Assembly (NCBI GenBank): GCA_937876275.1
Contig: CALFIA010000138.1
Location: 1 to 16,966 of the forward strand
Reading direction: 5' to 3'
Origin: an uncultured Actinomycetes bacterium
GTDB taxonomy: Bacteria > Actinomycetota > Actinomycetes > S36-B12
Length of the DNA: 16,966 nt
Below the pieces are notes generated by a model. It was not told where the DNA came from and made no database searches. It worked only from the letters and a program-made list of their open reading frames with translations. Shown one piece after another: positions 6,520-13,582 of the stretch. Each line of letters starts with the position of its first letter. Positions within the stretch are counted from its first letter, which is position 1. The translations under genes were made by a program, and so were the position numbers.

Positions 6520-7500
6520 TCAGCCGAGAGGTGCCCGCGCCAGCGTGACAAGGAAGTCGCCCGCCGGGTCTGTCCACTGTTGCACGACGTCGAGTCCGAC
6601 CTCAGCCAGTTCGGAAGCAACCTGCGGTGCAGTGAACTTCGTCGAGACCTCAGTCTGAATCCACTGACCATCTGCGATGTCGAGGGTAATGCCGAGCCCG
6701 GGGATGCTCACATGCTGATCGCCGAGTGCGATCAGGCGCATCTCGATGCGGCTCTTCTCGGCTACCCACGGCGCGTGGTGCCTAAAGCCTGCAAGATCGA
6801 AGTCGGCATCCAGCTCGCGATTCATCACCGCGAGCGCGTTGAGATTGAACTCGGCCGTGACGCCCTGGCTGTCGTTGTATGCATCCTCGAGTCGCGATTC
6901 GGGTTTCACGAGGTCAGTACCCAGCAGGATGTAGTCGCCCGGGTCAGCGATCGAACCCAGGTGCGTCAAGAACGCTGTGCGCCCCTCGGGGTTGAAATTG
7001 CCAATCGTCGAGCCGAGGAAAGCGATCAGGCGATTGCCGCCTCGCGGAAGATGAGCGAGATGGGCATTGAAGTCGCCCACCAGGCCGGAGATTCCTAGCC
7101 CGGGATGCTGCGCCGCGATCTGCTCGGAAGCATCGCGCAGGGTGCTCTCGGCGCAGTCCATCGGGCCGAAGGTCTGCAACGAGCCATGTCGACGCAGTGC
7201 ATCGATCAGCAAGCGCGTCTTGTCTGACGTACCCGAACCCAGCTCAACCAACGTGTTTGCATCGGTGATTGTTGCGATCTCATCGGAATGCGCAGCGAGA
7301 ATCGCACGCTCTGCCTCGGTCGGGTAGTACTCAGGCAGTCGAGTGATCTGATCGAAGAGATCGGAGCCTCGCTCGTCATAGAACCAGACCGGCGGCATCC
7401 ACGGTGTCGGCGAGATCAGGCCCTCTCGGGTCTGTTCTGCCAAGTGCTTGCCCCACTGCTGCTCATCGAGCTGAACATCAATCCGGATATCCGGCGTCAC
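6520..7500 (-). CDS. egtD: L-histidine N-alpha-methyltransferase (ergothioneine biosynthesis)
   Basis: A 326-residue SAM-dependent methyltransferase that trimethylates histidine to hercynine, the first committed step to ergothioneine. Family features: PTPWMPPVWFYDERGSDLFDQITRLPEYYPTEAE (residues 31-64), the SAM-binding motif VELGSGTSDKT (85-95), and GGNRLIAFLGSTIGNFNPEGR further on. The GTG start overlaps the last base of the egtB stop (TAGTG), with GGGAGG 5 nt upstream inside the end of egtB, so the two are translationally coupled in one operon. EgtD consumes three SAM per product, relevant to the SAM riboswitch elsewhere in the window. egtA, egtC and egtE are not present here. Confidence 0.95.
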   Translation of the reverse strand: MTPDIRIDVQLDEQQWGKHLAEQTREGLISPTPWMPPVWFYDERGSDLFDQITRLPEYYPTEAERAILAAHSDEIATITDANTLVELGSGTSDKTRLLIDALRRHGSLQTFGPMDCAESTLRDASEQIAAQHPGLGISGLVGDFNAHLAHLPRGGNRLIAFLGSTIGNFNPEGRTAFLTHLGSIADPGDYILLGTDLVKPESRLEDAYNDSQGVTAEFNLNALAVMNRELDADFDLAGFRHHAPWVAEKSRIEMRLIALGDQHVSIPGLGITLDIADGQWIQTEVSTKFTAPQVASELAEVGLDVVQQWTDPAGDFLVTLARAPLG

Positions 7501-8843
7501 TAACCCTCCCGGCCGTGCGAGGCACGAGCAGAGTCATCGGCAAGCGGGGAGGAACCGGCAACATCGCGAGCCAGACGCAGCCCGGAGAACGCCCAACGCG
7601 ACGAGGCAGGGAAGAAGTTGCGGTAAGTGCGACGCGAATGCTGAAGCGGCGTGACGCAGGCTCCACCGCGCAGCACGTACTGATTCACCATGAACTTGCC
7701 GTTGTATTCGCCAACAGCGCCAGGTGCAGGAACGAAGCCCGGGTATGGCGAGTAGGAACTCGAGGTCCACTGCCAAACCTCGCCGAAGAACTGCGAGGGG
7801 CCATCAACAGCATGCTCGCGGCGGTAACGCGGGTGAATATCGTCGAGGATGCGCTCATCGCGAGCATTCACTGACTCCGCGACAGCTTCCCATTCAGCTT
7901 CGGTCGGAAGTCGGTAACCCGCCCAGCGTGCGAACGCCTCGGCCTCGAACCAGCTGATGTGCACCACTGGATCGAGCTCATTGATCGGCTGCAAGCCTTC
8001 AAGGGTGAACACATGCCAGCCGTTATCGCGTTTAACCCAATACGCAGGGGCATTCCAGCCCTCGCTCTGCACGGTGAGCCAGCCCTCCATATGCCAGTAC
8101 TCGTGCGTGGAGTAGCCGCCGGCCTCCATGAAGTCGAGCCACTGGCCGCACGTGACGAGTCGATCCGCGATCTCGAACGGGCGCAAGTACTCGGTGTGCC
8201 GCGGCCCTTCATTGTCGAAGTGGAATGCGGAGCTCTCGTGACCAATGTCGACAAGACCACCGTCAAGCGACGACCAGGTGATGTCGCGAATCGAGCGAGC
8301 CTGGATCGCCGACTCGAGGGACGACTCACGAGGCGCCGCCTGGAGATACGCCGGGTGATTCGGATTCAGCGAGAACAGATGCTTGATGTCCATCAGCAGC
8401 AGCTCTTGATGCTGCTCTTCATGGTGGCCGCCGAGTTCGATCAGTTCTTCGATCGCTGCATCATCCGCGAGGCCATCACCGAGCGCTTCGACAACAGCAG
8501 CGTCGACGAAGCGCCGATACTCGGCCACCTCATCGACCGAGGGGCGAGTGATCAATCCGCGCTGCGGCCGAGGCTGACGCTCGCCTACGGATTCGTAGTA
8601 GCTGTTGAACAGGAAACCGAAGCGAGGATCGAAGACGTCGTAGCCGTCGACCGAGGAAAGGACGAACTCCTCCCAGAACCACGTGGTGTGAGCCCGATGC
8701 CACTTCGTGGGGCTGCAGTCCGGCATCGACTGCTGGCTTTGATCCTCAGGTGTGAGGGGTGCGGCCAACGCCTCGGTGCGATCACGCACGGCGGTAAACC
8801 GGGCGATGAGATCGACCGGAGCGACCCGCACCCTCGCTGACAT
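7500..8843 (-). CDS. egtB: Hercynine sulfoxide synthase (non-haem iron)
   Basis: A 447-residue enzyme joining hercynine to a cysteine donor (gamma-glutamylcysteine or cysteine) with oxygen. The N-terminal DinB-like domain supplies the likely iron ligands: His52 in WHRAHTTWFWEEF plus His141 and His145 in HHEEQHQELLLMD. The C-terminal formylglycine-generating-enzyme-like domain contains LPTEAEWEAVAE, GEVWQWTSSSYSPYPGF and VLRGGACVTPLQHSRRTYRNFF. The segment VGERQPRPQRGL (86-97) resembles actinobacterial EgtB and may help bind the sulfur donor; donor preference is inferred, not proven. The start is supported by TAGGCT 6 nt upstream of the ATG (leaderless). It is followed directly by egtD. Confidence 0.95.
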   Translation of the reverse strand: MSARVRVAPVDLIARFTAVRDRTEALAAPLTPEDQSQQSMPDCSPTKWHRAHTTWFWEEFVLSSVDGYDVFDPRFGFLFNSYYESVGERQPRPQRGLITRPSVDEVAEYRRFVDAAVVEALGDGLADDAAIEELIELGGHHEEQHQELLLMDIKHLFSLNPNHPAYLQAAPRESSLESAIQARSIRDITWSSLDGGLVDIGHESSAFHFDNEGPRHTEYLRPFEIADRLVTCGQWLDFMEAGGYSTHEYWHMEGWLTVQSEGWNAPAYWVKRDNGWHVFTLEGLQPINELDPVVHISWFEAEAFARWAGYRLPTEAEWEAVAESVNARDERILDDIHPRYRREHAVDGPSQFFGEVWQWTSSSYSPYPGFVPAPGAVGEYNGKFMVNQYVLRGGACVTPLQHSRRTYRNFFPASSRWAFSGLRLARDVAGSSPLADDSARASHGREG

Positions 8844-8849
8844 GTATCC

Positions 8850-8855
8850 AGCCTA
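8850..8855 (-). promoter_or_regulatory. Leaderless -10 box (TAGGCT) of egtB-egtD
   Basis: Minus-strand TAGGCT ends exactly 6 nt before the egtB ATG at 8843. The same hexamer and spacing occur before the oxidoreductase at 14193. Confidence 0.55.
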
Positions 8856-8950
8856 GATAAGTGGAGTCGACGAGGGCCACCCCGAGGGCCCATCCCGACT
8901 CAATGGGGCTAAACCCTGAATATCGGGGCAATTCCGTCACATCCGCTTTC

Positions 8951-8970
8951 CTTGGGGCTCAGTCCCTAAG
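8951..8970 (-). terminator. Weak candidate terminator after the amidase gene
   Basis: CTTGGGG (8951-8957) pairs with CCCTAAG (8964-8970) as 7 bp including one G-U, with a 6-nt loop, 42 bp beyond the amidase stop. No U-run follows, so termination is only a guess. Confidence 0.3.
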
Positions 8971-9011
8971 TCGTAACGCGACGACCAGGCGTATCCGCGG
9001 TCCGCCAGCCG

Positions 9012-9989
9012 CTACGCCTCGCGAGCGAACTCGTACGGCGCATCGGTTTCCATGAAATCGGCAGAAGATTGGCCAGCGCGAACCGGGCCACTATCAATCT
9101 CGAGCCGCATGACTGGCGCCCCCGCATTCAACGAAAGGTTGTCGAGGTCAATCCAGAACACGTTCGGAGTATCGGTGAGCTCAACGAAGTAACGCCGACG
9201 CCCCTGATCACTGACCACTCGGAAAATTGTCGGCGAAATGTTGGGATGCTCAGGATCACTCTCGTGAAGGATCGGAACCGACACGTTGCGGATAATGGAC
9301 AGCACAGTGGCTACGGACATCACTTCGTCATCAACCGCTCGAGCCTGCGAGAGATACCAACTAGCGCGCACGAAGCGATCCGCAGCGCGTTCCGTGCCCG
9401 GCAGCATCGAACCCTCCAAGGACATCCAGTACTCGGTCAGTGCGAGCTGCTTGTCGTACGTCGGCTCATTCGTCATCACCTGGAATTCACGACCATGATG
9501 GATGACGAGTCCTTCATCGAGGTACTCGCAGATCGCAGAATCACCAGAGGCGTCAGACAGCGAAAAGTGGGCTGTCGGTGAAGCGTCGCCAGGCACCTTG
9601 ATCCCGACTACCTGGAACGGATCCGTCCTCAGCACCGATACCGCTTCAGCAACTGTCGCAAAGGAATCAAGCACCCACTGCACCCATGCCGCGACGCTCA
9701 TCCCTGCGCGCGAAACGTCTCGCTCTCCGTATTCCGCGGAGGGCAGGTACAGCAAGTTCGCAGTGAGCCCGGCAGTGTTGATGCCATCGAAGGCGATGCG
9801 GTCATAGGCCGTGGCCACCAGCGATCCAAATCGCGACGTCCATGTGAAGGGATCCTCCTGCGCGCCACCCTGACGTTCGATTCCACTCGGCAAGGCCCAC
9901 GCCGCGATATCCAGAGGGATAAACCAGTCCATGGTGCGGCCCGTGACGACGCTGCCGGCCGGGCCCAAGTACGTAACTCGACTGCACAT
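9012..9989 (-). CDS. Linear amide C-N hydrolase, choloylglycine hydrolase family (Ntn hydrolase)
   Basis: 325 residues when started at 9989. The N-terminus MCSRVTYLGPAGSVVTGRTMDW places the nucleophile at Cys2, Arg at 18 and Asp at 21, the positions known in bile salt hydrolases and penicillin V acylases. Asn174 (VMTNEP) and Arg208 (DRFVRASW) look like the downstream catalytic residues, and the LLYLP segment near residue 81 resembles acylases more than bile salt hydrolases. No signal peptide. The upstream in-frame GTG at 9998 would bury the nucleophile at residue 5; the leaderless promoter TAGCGT 7 nt before 9989 confirms the shorter start. The substrate is unknown: an amide such as an N-acyl amino acid, or possibly a glutamyl compound given egtB-egtD downstream on the same strand. 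Confidence 0.88.
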   Translation of the reverse strand: MCSRVTYLGPAGSVVTGRTMDWFIPLDIAAWALPSGIERQGGAQEDPFTWTSRFGSLVATAYDRIAFDGINTAGLTANLLYLPSAEYGERDVSRAGMSVAAWVQWVLDSFATVAEAVSVLRTDPFQVVGIKVPGDASPTAHFSLSDASGDSAICEYLDEGLVIHHGREFQVMTNEPTYDKQLALTEYWMSLEGSMLPGTERAADRFVRASWYLSQARAVDDEVMSVATVLSIIRNVSVPILHESDPEHPNISPTIFRVVSDQGRRRYFVELTDTPNVFWIDLDNLSLNAGAPVMRLEIDSGPVRAGQSSADFMETDAPYEFAREA

Positions 9990-9996
9990 AAAGCGC

Positions 9997-10002
9997 ACGC
10001 TA
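9997..10002 (-). promoter_or_regulatory. Leaderless -10 box (TAGCGT) of the amidase
   Basis: Minus-strand TAGCGT, 7 nt, then ATG-TGC encoding Met-Cys. This promoter and the need for Cys2 independently select the same start codon. Confidence 0.6.
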
Positions 10003-10146
10003 TCTCGCCGTCCAGCGACTAGAGAGCAGCCTCTCGAAGATCCGTGCGTGCGCTCCCCAGATACCGACGGCTCGGAATCTCAGGGGCTGCTCATCCGCCG
10101 ATTACCTCGTTTGCAGCGGGATAACAGGAAGGGACGGGCGTAGGAC

Positions 10147-10174
10147 GTCACATCGCTATGAGGCAGAATACGAT
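10147..10174 (+). promoter_or_regulatory. tRNA-Arg promoter
   Basis: -10 TACGAT (10169-10174) lies 5 nt before the first base of the mature tRNA. A poor -35-like GTCACA sits at 10147-10152 (16-bp spacer). The spacing suggests transcription starts at or within a base or two of the mature 5' end. Confidence 0.45.
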
Positions 10175-10179
10175 CCCCC

Positions 10180-10255
10180 GGCCCCGTAGCTCAGGGGATA
10201 GAGCAGAGGTTTCCTAAACCTTGTGTCGGATGTTCGAATCATCTCGGGGCCACCA
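10180..10255 (+). tRNA. tRNA-Arg (anticodon CCT)
   Basis: A complete 76-nt cloverleaf including encoded CCA. The acceptor GGCCCCG pairs with CGGGGCC. The D-arm is GCTC/GAGC. The anticodon stem GAGGT/ACCTT encloses TTCCTAA with anticodon CCT (reads AGG). The T-arm GGATG/CATCT holds TTCGAAT, with discriminator A and then CCA. Standard length, no intron. Confidence 0.96.
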
Positions 10256-10356
10256 GTTTCTCCGGCAGCCGTCGGCTATCACTTCGGCGGAGCATGAATC
10301 GCGGCTAACTTGGGCTACGACTCGAGCTCGCCCATCACCCGCGGTTGAATGGGCCC

Positions 10357-11238
10357 ATGACCGAGACCACTCAGCCCATCCTGTCCAGCGGCACATTCAC
10401 CCTTGGCGCGAAGGGCTCCGACCCGGTGACCGTTCGTCGACTCGGGTTCGGCGCCATGCGCATCACGGGCGCTGGCATCTGGGGCAGCCCGCCGGATCAC
10501 GACACCGCGATCTCGGTTCTTCGCCGTGCCGTCGAACTCGGCGTCGACTTCATCGACACGGCAGATGCATATGGGCCGGATGTCAGCGAGAACCTCATTC
10601 GCGAGGCGCTGCATCCCTATGACCATGTGATGGTCGCAACCAAGGGCGGCCTGACACGACAAGGGCCCGATGCCTGGGAAGCCGTCGGTCGCCCCGCTTA
10701 CCTGCGCCAGTGCGTGCAGATGTCGCTGCGCCGACTCGGCGTCGAGCGCATCGACCTGTGGCAGCTGCACCGCATCGATCCGCAAGTGCCGATGGCCGAT
10801 CAGTTCGGTGAGATCGCGGAGTTGCAGCGCGAGGGCTTGATTCGGCACGTTGGCCTGTCTGAGGTGTCGGTTGATGATGTGCGCGCCGCGAGCGAGTACT
10901 TCGAGGTCGTCAGCGTGCAGAACCACTACAACGTCGGTGCGCGCGCCAGTGAAGAACTCTTGCAGTACAGCCAGGCGAATGGCATCGGCTTCATCCCGTG
11001 GTTCCCGCTGGGCGGCCGTGAACTGGTGGCAGCCAACAGCCCGCTCTCGGCGATCGCTGCACGCGTCGGCGCCACTGCAGGCCAAGTTGCACTTGCCTGG
11101 CTGCTACGACACTCGCCCGTCATATTGCCGATCCCTGGCACGGGCTCCATTGCACACCTGGACGAGAACTGCGCGGCCGCGCTCGTAGAACTGGACGACG
11201 CCACCATGGCCGAACTGGATCGACTCTCCCCCGCGTAA
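10357..11238 (+). CDS. Aldo/keto reductase
   Basis: 293 residues from the ATG at 10357. A TIM-barrel NAD(P)H-dependent oxidoreductase with the full catalytic tetrad: Asp67 and Tyr72 in DFIDTADAYG, Lys96 in VMVATKGG, His138 in LWQLHRID. Further marks are RRLGFGAMRITG near the start and the cofactor-side blocks HVGLSEVS, QNHYNVGAR and ILPIPGTGSIAHLDEN. The substrate is not predictable. The upstream in-frame TTG at 10345 gives no better N-terminus. A poor -10-like TTGAAT lies 6 nt before the ATG, again hinting at a leaderless start but weaker than its neighbours. It lies about 100 bp after the tRNA and 102 bp before the ABC permease, which has its own -10. Confidence 0.9.
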   Translation: MTETTQPILSSGTFTLGAKGSDPVTVRRLGFGAMRITGAGIWGSPPDHDTAISVLRRAVELGVDFIDTADAYGPDVSENLIREALHPYDHVMVATKGGLTRQGPDAWEAVGRPAYLRQCVQMSLRRLGVERIDLWQLHRIDPQVPMADQFGEIAELQREGLIRHVGLSEVSVDDVRAASEYFEVVSVQNHYNVGARASEELLQYSQANGIGFIPWFPLGGRELVAANSPLSAIAARVGATAGQVALAWLLRHSPVILPIPGTGSIAHLDENCAAALVELDDATMAELDRLSPA

Positions 11239-11328
11239 CCAGTTCATGGCCTGGGAATCGTGGACTCGACATCGAATTCCAGCACATCCCGTGTGGTCTG
11301 ACTTGAGGTCACGAGGGCGACTCCCGAA

Positions 11329-11334
11329 TACTCT
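11329..11334 (+). promoter_or_regulatory. Leaderless -10 box (TACTCT) of the ABC permease
   Basis: TACTCT, then 6 nt, then the GTG start at 11341. No Shine-Dalgarno sequence. Confidence 0.5.
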
Positions 11335-11340
11335 GGCGCT

Positions 11341-12261
11341 GTGATCCAGCGTCGACACCCCCTCGCGGCTGTAGTCGTGGTGGGCATCACGGTTCTTTGG
11401 ACGATTCCCACAATCGGTCTCTTCGTTACATCGCTCCGCCCCCGCTGGGAGGTCTTTGACTCCGGCTGGTGGACCGTCTTCACGAATCCCAGCTTCACGC
11501 TTGAGAATTACCGAGTCGTGCTGACCGGCGGTGATGTCCTCCCTGAGGGCATCACCCCCTACTTGTTCAACTCCTTCGCCATCGCGATCCCGGCAACCTT
11601 CTTCACGGTGCTCTTCGGCTCAATGGCCGCGTATGCCCTCACGTGGCTGCCGATTCGCGGGTCGACGGCAATCCTGATGGCGATTGTCGGATTGCAGGTG
11701 GTGCCTATTCAGATGGCGCTTCTCCCGCTACTCGAACTGTTCAGCAAAGGCTGGTCGATCGGACCGATCCCCCTATTCCCCGTGCTCACGGATCCGGAAA
11801 CCGGTCGATCCCTGCTCGCTGGCAACTACATCACTCTCTGGATTGCGCACACCATGTTCGCACTGCCGCTCGCGATCTTCCTCATCTACAGCTTCGGCGG
11901 GCGCATGCCTCGCGAGCTCTTTCATGCCGCGCAAGTGGATGGGGCAAGCCATCCCGTTATCTATCGGCGCATCTACCTGCCGCTGATGATTCCCGCACTG
12001 GCCAGCATCATCATCTTCCAGTTCCTCTGGGTCTGGAATGACCTGCTCGTTGCCCTCACGTTTGTCGGCGGCAGTTCAGGTGTTGCCCCCATCACCGCTT
12101 ACCTCGGCTACCTCAACGGAGGCTTCGGCGAGAACCAGCACCTGCTGACGGCCGCAGCCTTCGTGGCCATGGTCGTTCCGCTCATCGTGTTCTTCTCGTT
12201 ACAGCGGTACTACGCCCGAGGCTTCACGCCGAGTGGACTCATCAGGGATAGGTCTGCTTGA
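11341..12261 (+). CDS. Carbohydrate ABC transporter permease, MalG-like
   Basis: 306 residues with about six hydrophobic segments. The EAA loop (196-215, HAAQVDGASHPVIYRRIYLPLM) contacts the ATPase subunit and identifies a binding-protein-dependent permease of the MalG/carbohydrate (CUT1) type. An insert around residues 136-160 (KGWSIGPIPLFPVLTDPETGRS) separates the middle helices. Normally such a permease is encoded beside a MalF-like partner and a solute-binding protein; here neither is present, nor an ATPase, and the gene has its own leaderless promoter. It must pair with subunits encoded elsewhere, or be a remnant of a dispersed operon. Sugar or polyol uptake is inferred from family. It converges on the first secreted paralogue, with 34 bp between stops. 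Confidence 0.88.
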   Translation: MIQRRHPLAAVVVVGITVLWTIPTIGLFVTSLRPRWEVFDSGWWTVFTNPSFTLENYRVVLTGGDVLPEGITPYLFNSFAIAIPATFFTVLFGSMAAYALTWLPIRGSTAILMAIVGLQVVPIQMALLPLLELFSKGWSIGPIPLFPVLTDPETGRSLLAGNYITLWIAHTMFALPLAIFLIYSFGGRMPRELFHAAQVDGASHPVIYRRIYLPLMIPALASIIIFQFLWVWNDLLVALTFVGGSSGVAPITAYLGYLNGGFGENQHLLTAAAFVAMVVPLIVFFSLQRYYARGFTPSGLIRDRSA

Positions 12262-12295
12262 CGCTTCACTCGTGAAAGTTCTTGGTGACGGATCG

Positions 12296-12808
12296 CTACT
12301 TCGGAGCAGGCAGGTTGCTCGAGGTGTTGATCGTGATGGTAAGCGGATTACCTATCTTGCCGCTTCGGACACCCTTCATGGTGCCCTTACCCGAGATGCC
12401 GGCGAGCGACCCCGTGCCGCCGAGGAATCGCGAAGGCCCAACGAAAGTGGTGGTCGAGTCGCTCACCGTGGTGTGCGAGTTGAAGGCAATTCCCGCTTTG
12501 GCCCCATCCTTGGTGGTGATAGTGATCTGCGCGGATCCAGGACCCTCACCATTCATGTAGGCGAATGCTCCATCCCATTCGGCGCTCACAGGAGCACCAT
12601 TCCAGGTTCCATTTCCCACGAAGTGCACCGTGCCGTAAATCATCCCGCCGTCCATGTCGTGCCTGTTCATGGAGTCCAACTGCAGCTTCAAGACGATGTG
12701 CTGCTTACCTGACGCTGCATGGGCTGGCAGAGCAACCGTTACGCCCCCCGCGAGCAATGCGGCAACCAATGCCACTGCTACCAGGACACGTTGAATGAGG
12801 CGGTTCAT
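12296..12808 (-). CDS. Secreted 170-residue protein, tandem paralogue 1 (unknown function)
   Basis: A Sec signal peptide: basic start MNRLIQR, hydrophobic core to about residue 24, cleavage probably after AHA at residue 31. The mature 139 residues are rich in Thr, Ser and Gly with alternating polar and hydrophobic residues, suggesting a beta-barrel. The segments GNGTWNG, WDGAFAYMNGEG and RFLGGTGSLAGISGKGTMKG recall small lipocalin-like or allene-oxide-cyclase-like barrels; this is pattern recognition only. No cysteines and no obvious catalytic residues. It is about 77% identical without gaps to the protein at 13007-13519 (39 differences by hand count). A strong Shine-Dalgarno site (AAAGGAG, then TCCC, then ATG) contrasts with the leaderless neighbours. 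Probably extracytoplasmic. Confidence 0.85.
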   Translation of the reverse strand: MNRLIQRVLVAVALVAALLAGGVTVALPAHAASGKQHIVLKLQLDSMNRHDMDGGMIYGTVHFVGNGTWNGAPVSAEWDGAFAYMNGEGPGSAQITITTKDGAKAGIAFNSHTTVSDSTTTFVGPSRFLGGTGSLAGISGKGTMKGVRSGKIGNPLTITINTSSNLPAPK

Positions 12809-12838
12809 GGGACTCCTTTGGCGACAAAATTCGGCTCG

Positions 12839-12868
12839 ATGATGGCATCCGGACTGCCTATTCGTCAG
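12839..12868 (-). promoter_or_regulatory. Promoter of secreted paralogue 1
   Basis: On the minus strand, -35 CTGACG (12868-12863), an 18-bp spacer, and -10 CATCAT (12844-12839) preceded by TGC. The same arrangement is found before paralogue 2, including the shared TGCCATCATC block. The predicted 5' UTR is about 24 nt. Confidence 0.4.
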
Positions 12869-12871
12869 TCC
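12851..12871. repeat. Inverted repeat GGACTG-N9-CAGTCC over the -35 region
   Basis: A 6-bp perfect inverted repeat overlapping the proposed -35 and spacer of paralogue 1. Possible repressor site; the match is short and not conserved at paralogue 2. Confidence 0.3.
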
Positions 12872-12872
12872 A

Positions 12873-12894
12873 AATTCAAGTGAAATTCAGGTGA
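12873..12894. repeat. Two adjacent 11-bp direct repeats, response-regulator-like operator
   Basis: AATTCAAGTGA and AATTCAGGTGA, head to tail with one mismatch, beginning 4 bp upstream of the -35 box of paralogue 1. On the minus strand they read TCACCTGAATT-TCACTTGAATT. Tandem 11-bp units (one helical turn) just before -35 are typical of OmpR/PhoP-family activator sites, and the TTCAC core resembles actinobacterial PHO boxes. Confidence 0.5.
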
Positions 12895-12908
12895 TGAAGA
12901 ATGCACGA

Positions 12909-12918
12909 TTCTTTTCAG
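12909..12918 (-). promoter_or_regulatory. Conserved upstream element CTGAAAAGAA (copy 1)
   Basis: An identical 10-mer lies 40 bp upstream of the -35 box in both paralogue promoters (copy 2 at 13621-13630). Preservation of sequence and spacing after divergence of the flanks suggests a binding site or constrained promoter part. Confidence 0.4.
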
Positions 12919-13006
12919 ATGTTCATTCGAGAAAGTGGCGAGGTGATGCGCACCAGGGACTGAGAGGTTTGGAGCTTCGCCCCTGAAGGAAACACTTGTC
13001 AGGTAA

Positions 13007-13519
13007 CTACTTCGGCGCAGGCAAGTTGCTCGAGGTATCGATCGTAATGGCGAGTGGACTGCCCAGTACGCCGCTCCGGACACCCTTCATGATTCCCTTA
13101 CCCGAAATTCCGGCGAGAGATTCCGTGCCACCAAGGAATCGAGTCTTGCCGTTGAACGTGGCCACCGAATCCTTCACGGTCGTAAGCGCATTGAAGAAAA
13201 TACCTGCCTTTGCACCGTTGTTGGTGATGAGTGTGATCTGTGCTGACCACGGGCCTTCACCGTTCATGTAGGTGAATGCACCGTCCCACTGCACCTTCAC
13301 CGGCGAGCCGTTCCAGGTTCCTTTACCGGCAAAGTGCATCGTGCCGTACGTAGAGCCGCCGTCCATCTCGTGCTTGTCCATGGAGTCCAACTGCAGCTTT
13401 AAGACGATGTGCTGCTTGCCTGACGCTGCATGAGCTGGCAGAGCAACCGTTAGGCCTCCCGCGAGCAATGCTGCAATCATCGACACTGCTACCAGGACAC
13501 GTGGAATGAGGCGGTTCAT
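13007..13519 (-). CDS. Secreted 170-residue protein, tandem paralogue 2 (unknown function)
   Basis: The same length, signal peptide (cleavage likely after AHA at residue 31) and predicted beta-rich fold as paralogue 1. The identical stretches include AASGKQHIVLKLQLDSM, YMNGEGP, SLAGISGKG, MKGVRSG and the C-terminal TSSNLPAPK. Differences cluster at residues 71-80, 91-130 and 151-160, which may be exposed loops or ligand-facing strands. A strong Shine-Dalgarno site (AGAAGGAG, then TCCC, then ATG). The two start codons are 711 bp apart, and the duplicated unit includes the promoter. This copy faces the DUF2834-like gene divergently. Function unknown; an extracytoplasmic binding or envelope role is a guess. 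Confidence 0.85.
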   Translation of the reverse strand: MNRLIPRVLVAVSMIAALLAGGLTVALPAHAASGKQHIVLKLQLDSMDKHEMDGGSTYGTMHFAGKGTWNGSPVKVQWDGAFTYMNGEGPWSAQITLITNNGAKAGIFFNALTTVKDSVATFNGKTRFLGGTESLAGISGKGIMKGVRSGVLGSPLAITIDTSSNLPAPK

Positions 13520-13550
13520 GGGACTCCTTCTCGTGAGAATGCTCGGAAAG

Positions 13551-13580
13551 ATGATGGCACGTGAACTGACTTCTCTTCAG
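13551..13580 (-). promoter_or_regulatory. Promoter of secreted paralogue 2
   Basis: On the minus strand, -35 CTGAAG (13580-13575), an 18-bp spacer, and -10 CATCAT (13556-13551) within the shared TGCCATCATC. The geometry is identical to that before paralogue 1. Confidence 0.4.
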
Positions 13581-13582
13581 GA

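Noticed and set aside
7959..8840. Plus-strand open frame (293 codons) opposite egtB
   Set aside because: Shadow of egtB, which has all its iron ligands and a promoter at its start.
10180..10357. tRNA 3' end as a phage or island attachment site
   Set aside because: No integrase, no second copy of the tRNA 3' end in the window, and flanking genes are ordinary metabolic ones.
12809..13006. Tandem secreted genes and their repeats as a mobile element or CRISPR-like array
   Set aside because: Only two copies, each a full gene with promoter; no transposase, terminal inverted repeats or regularly spaced short repeats.
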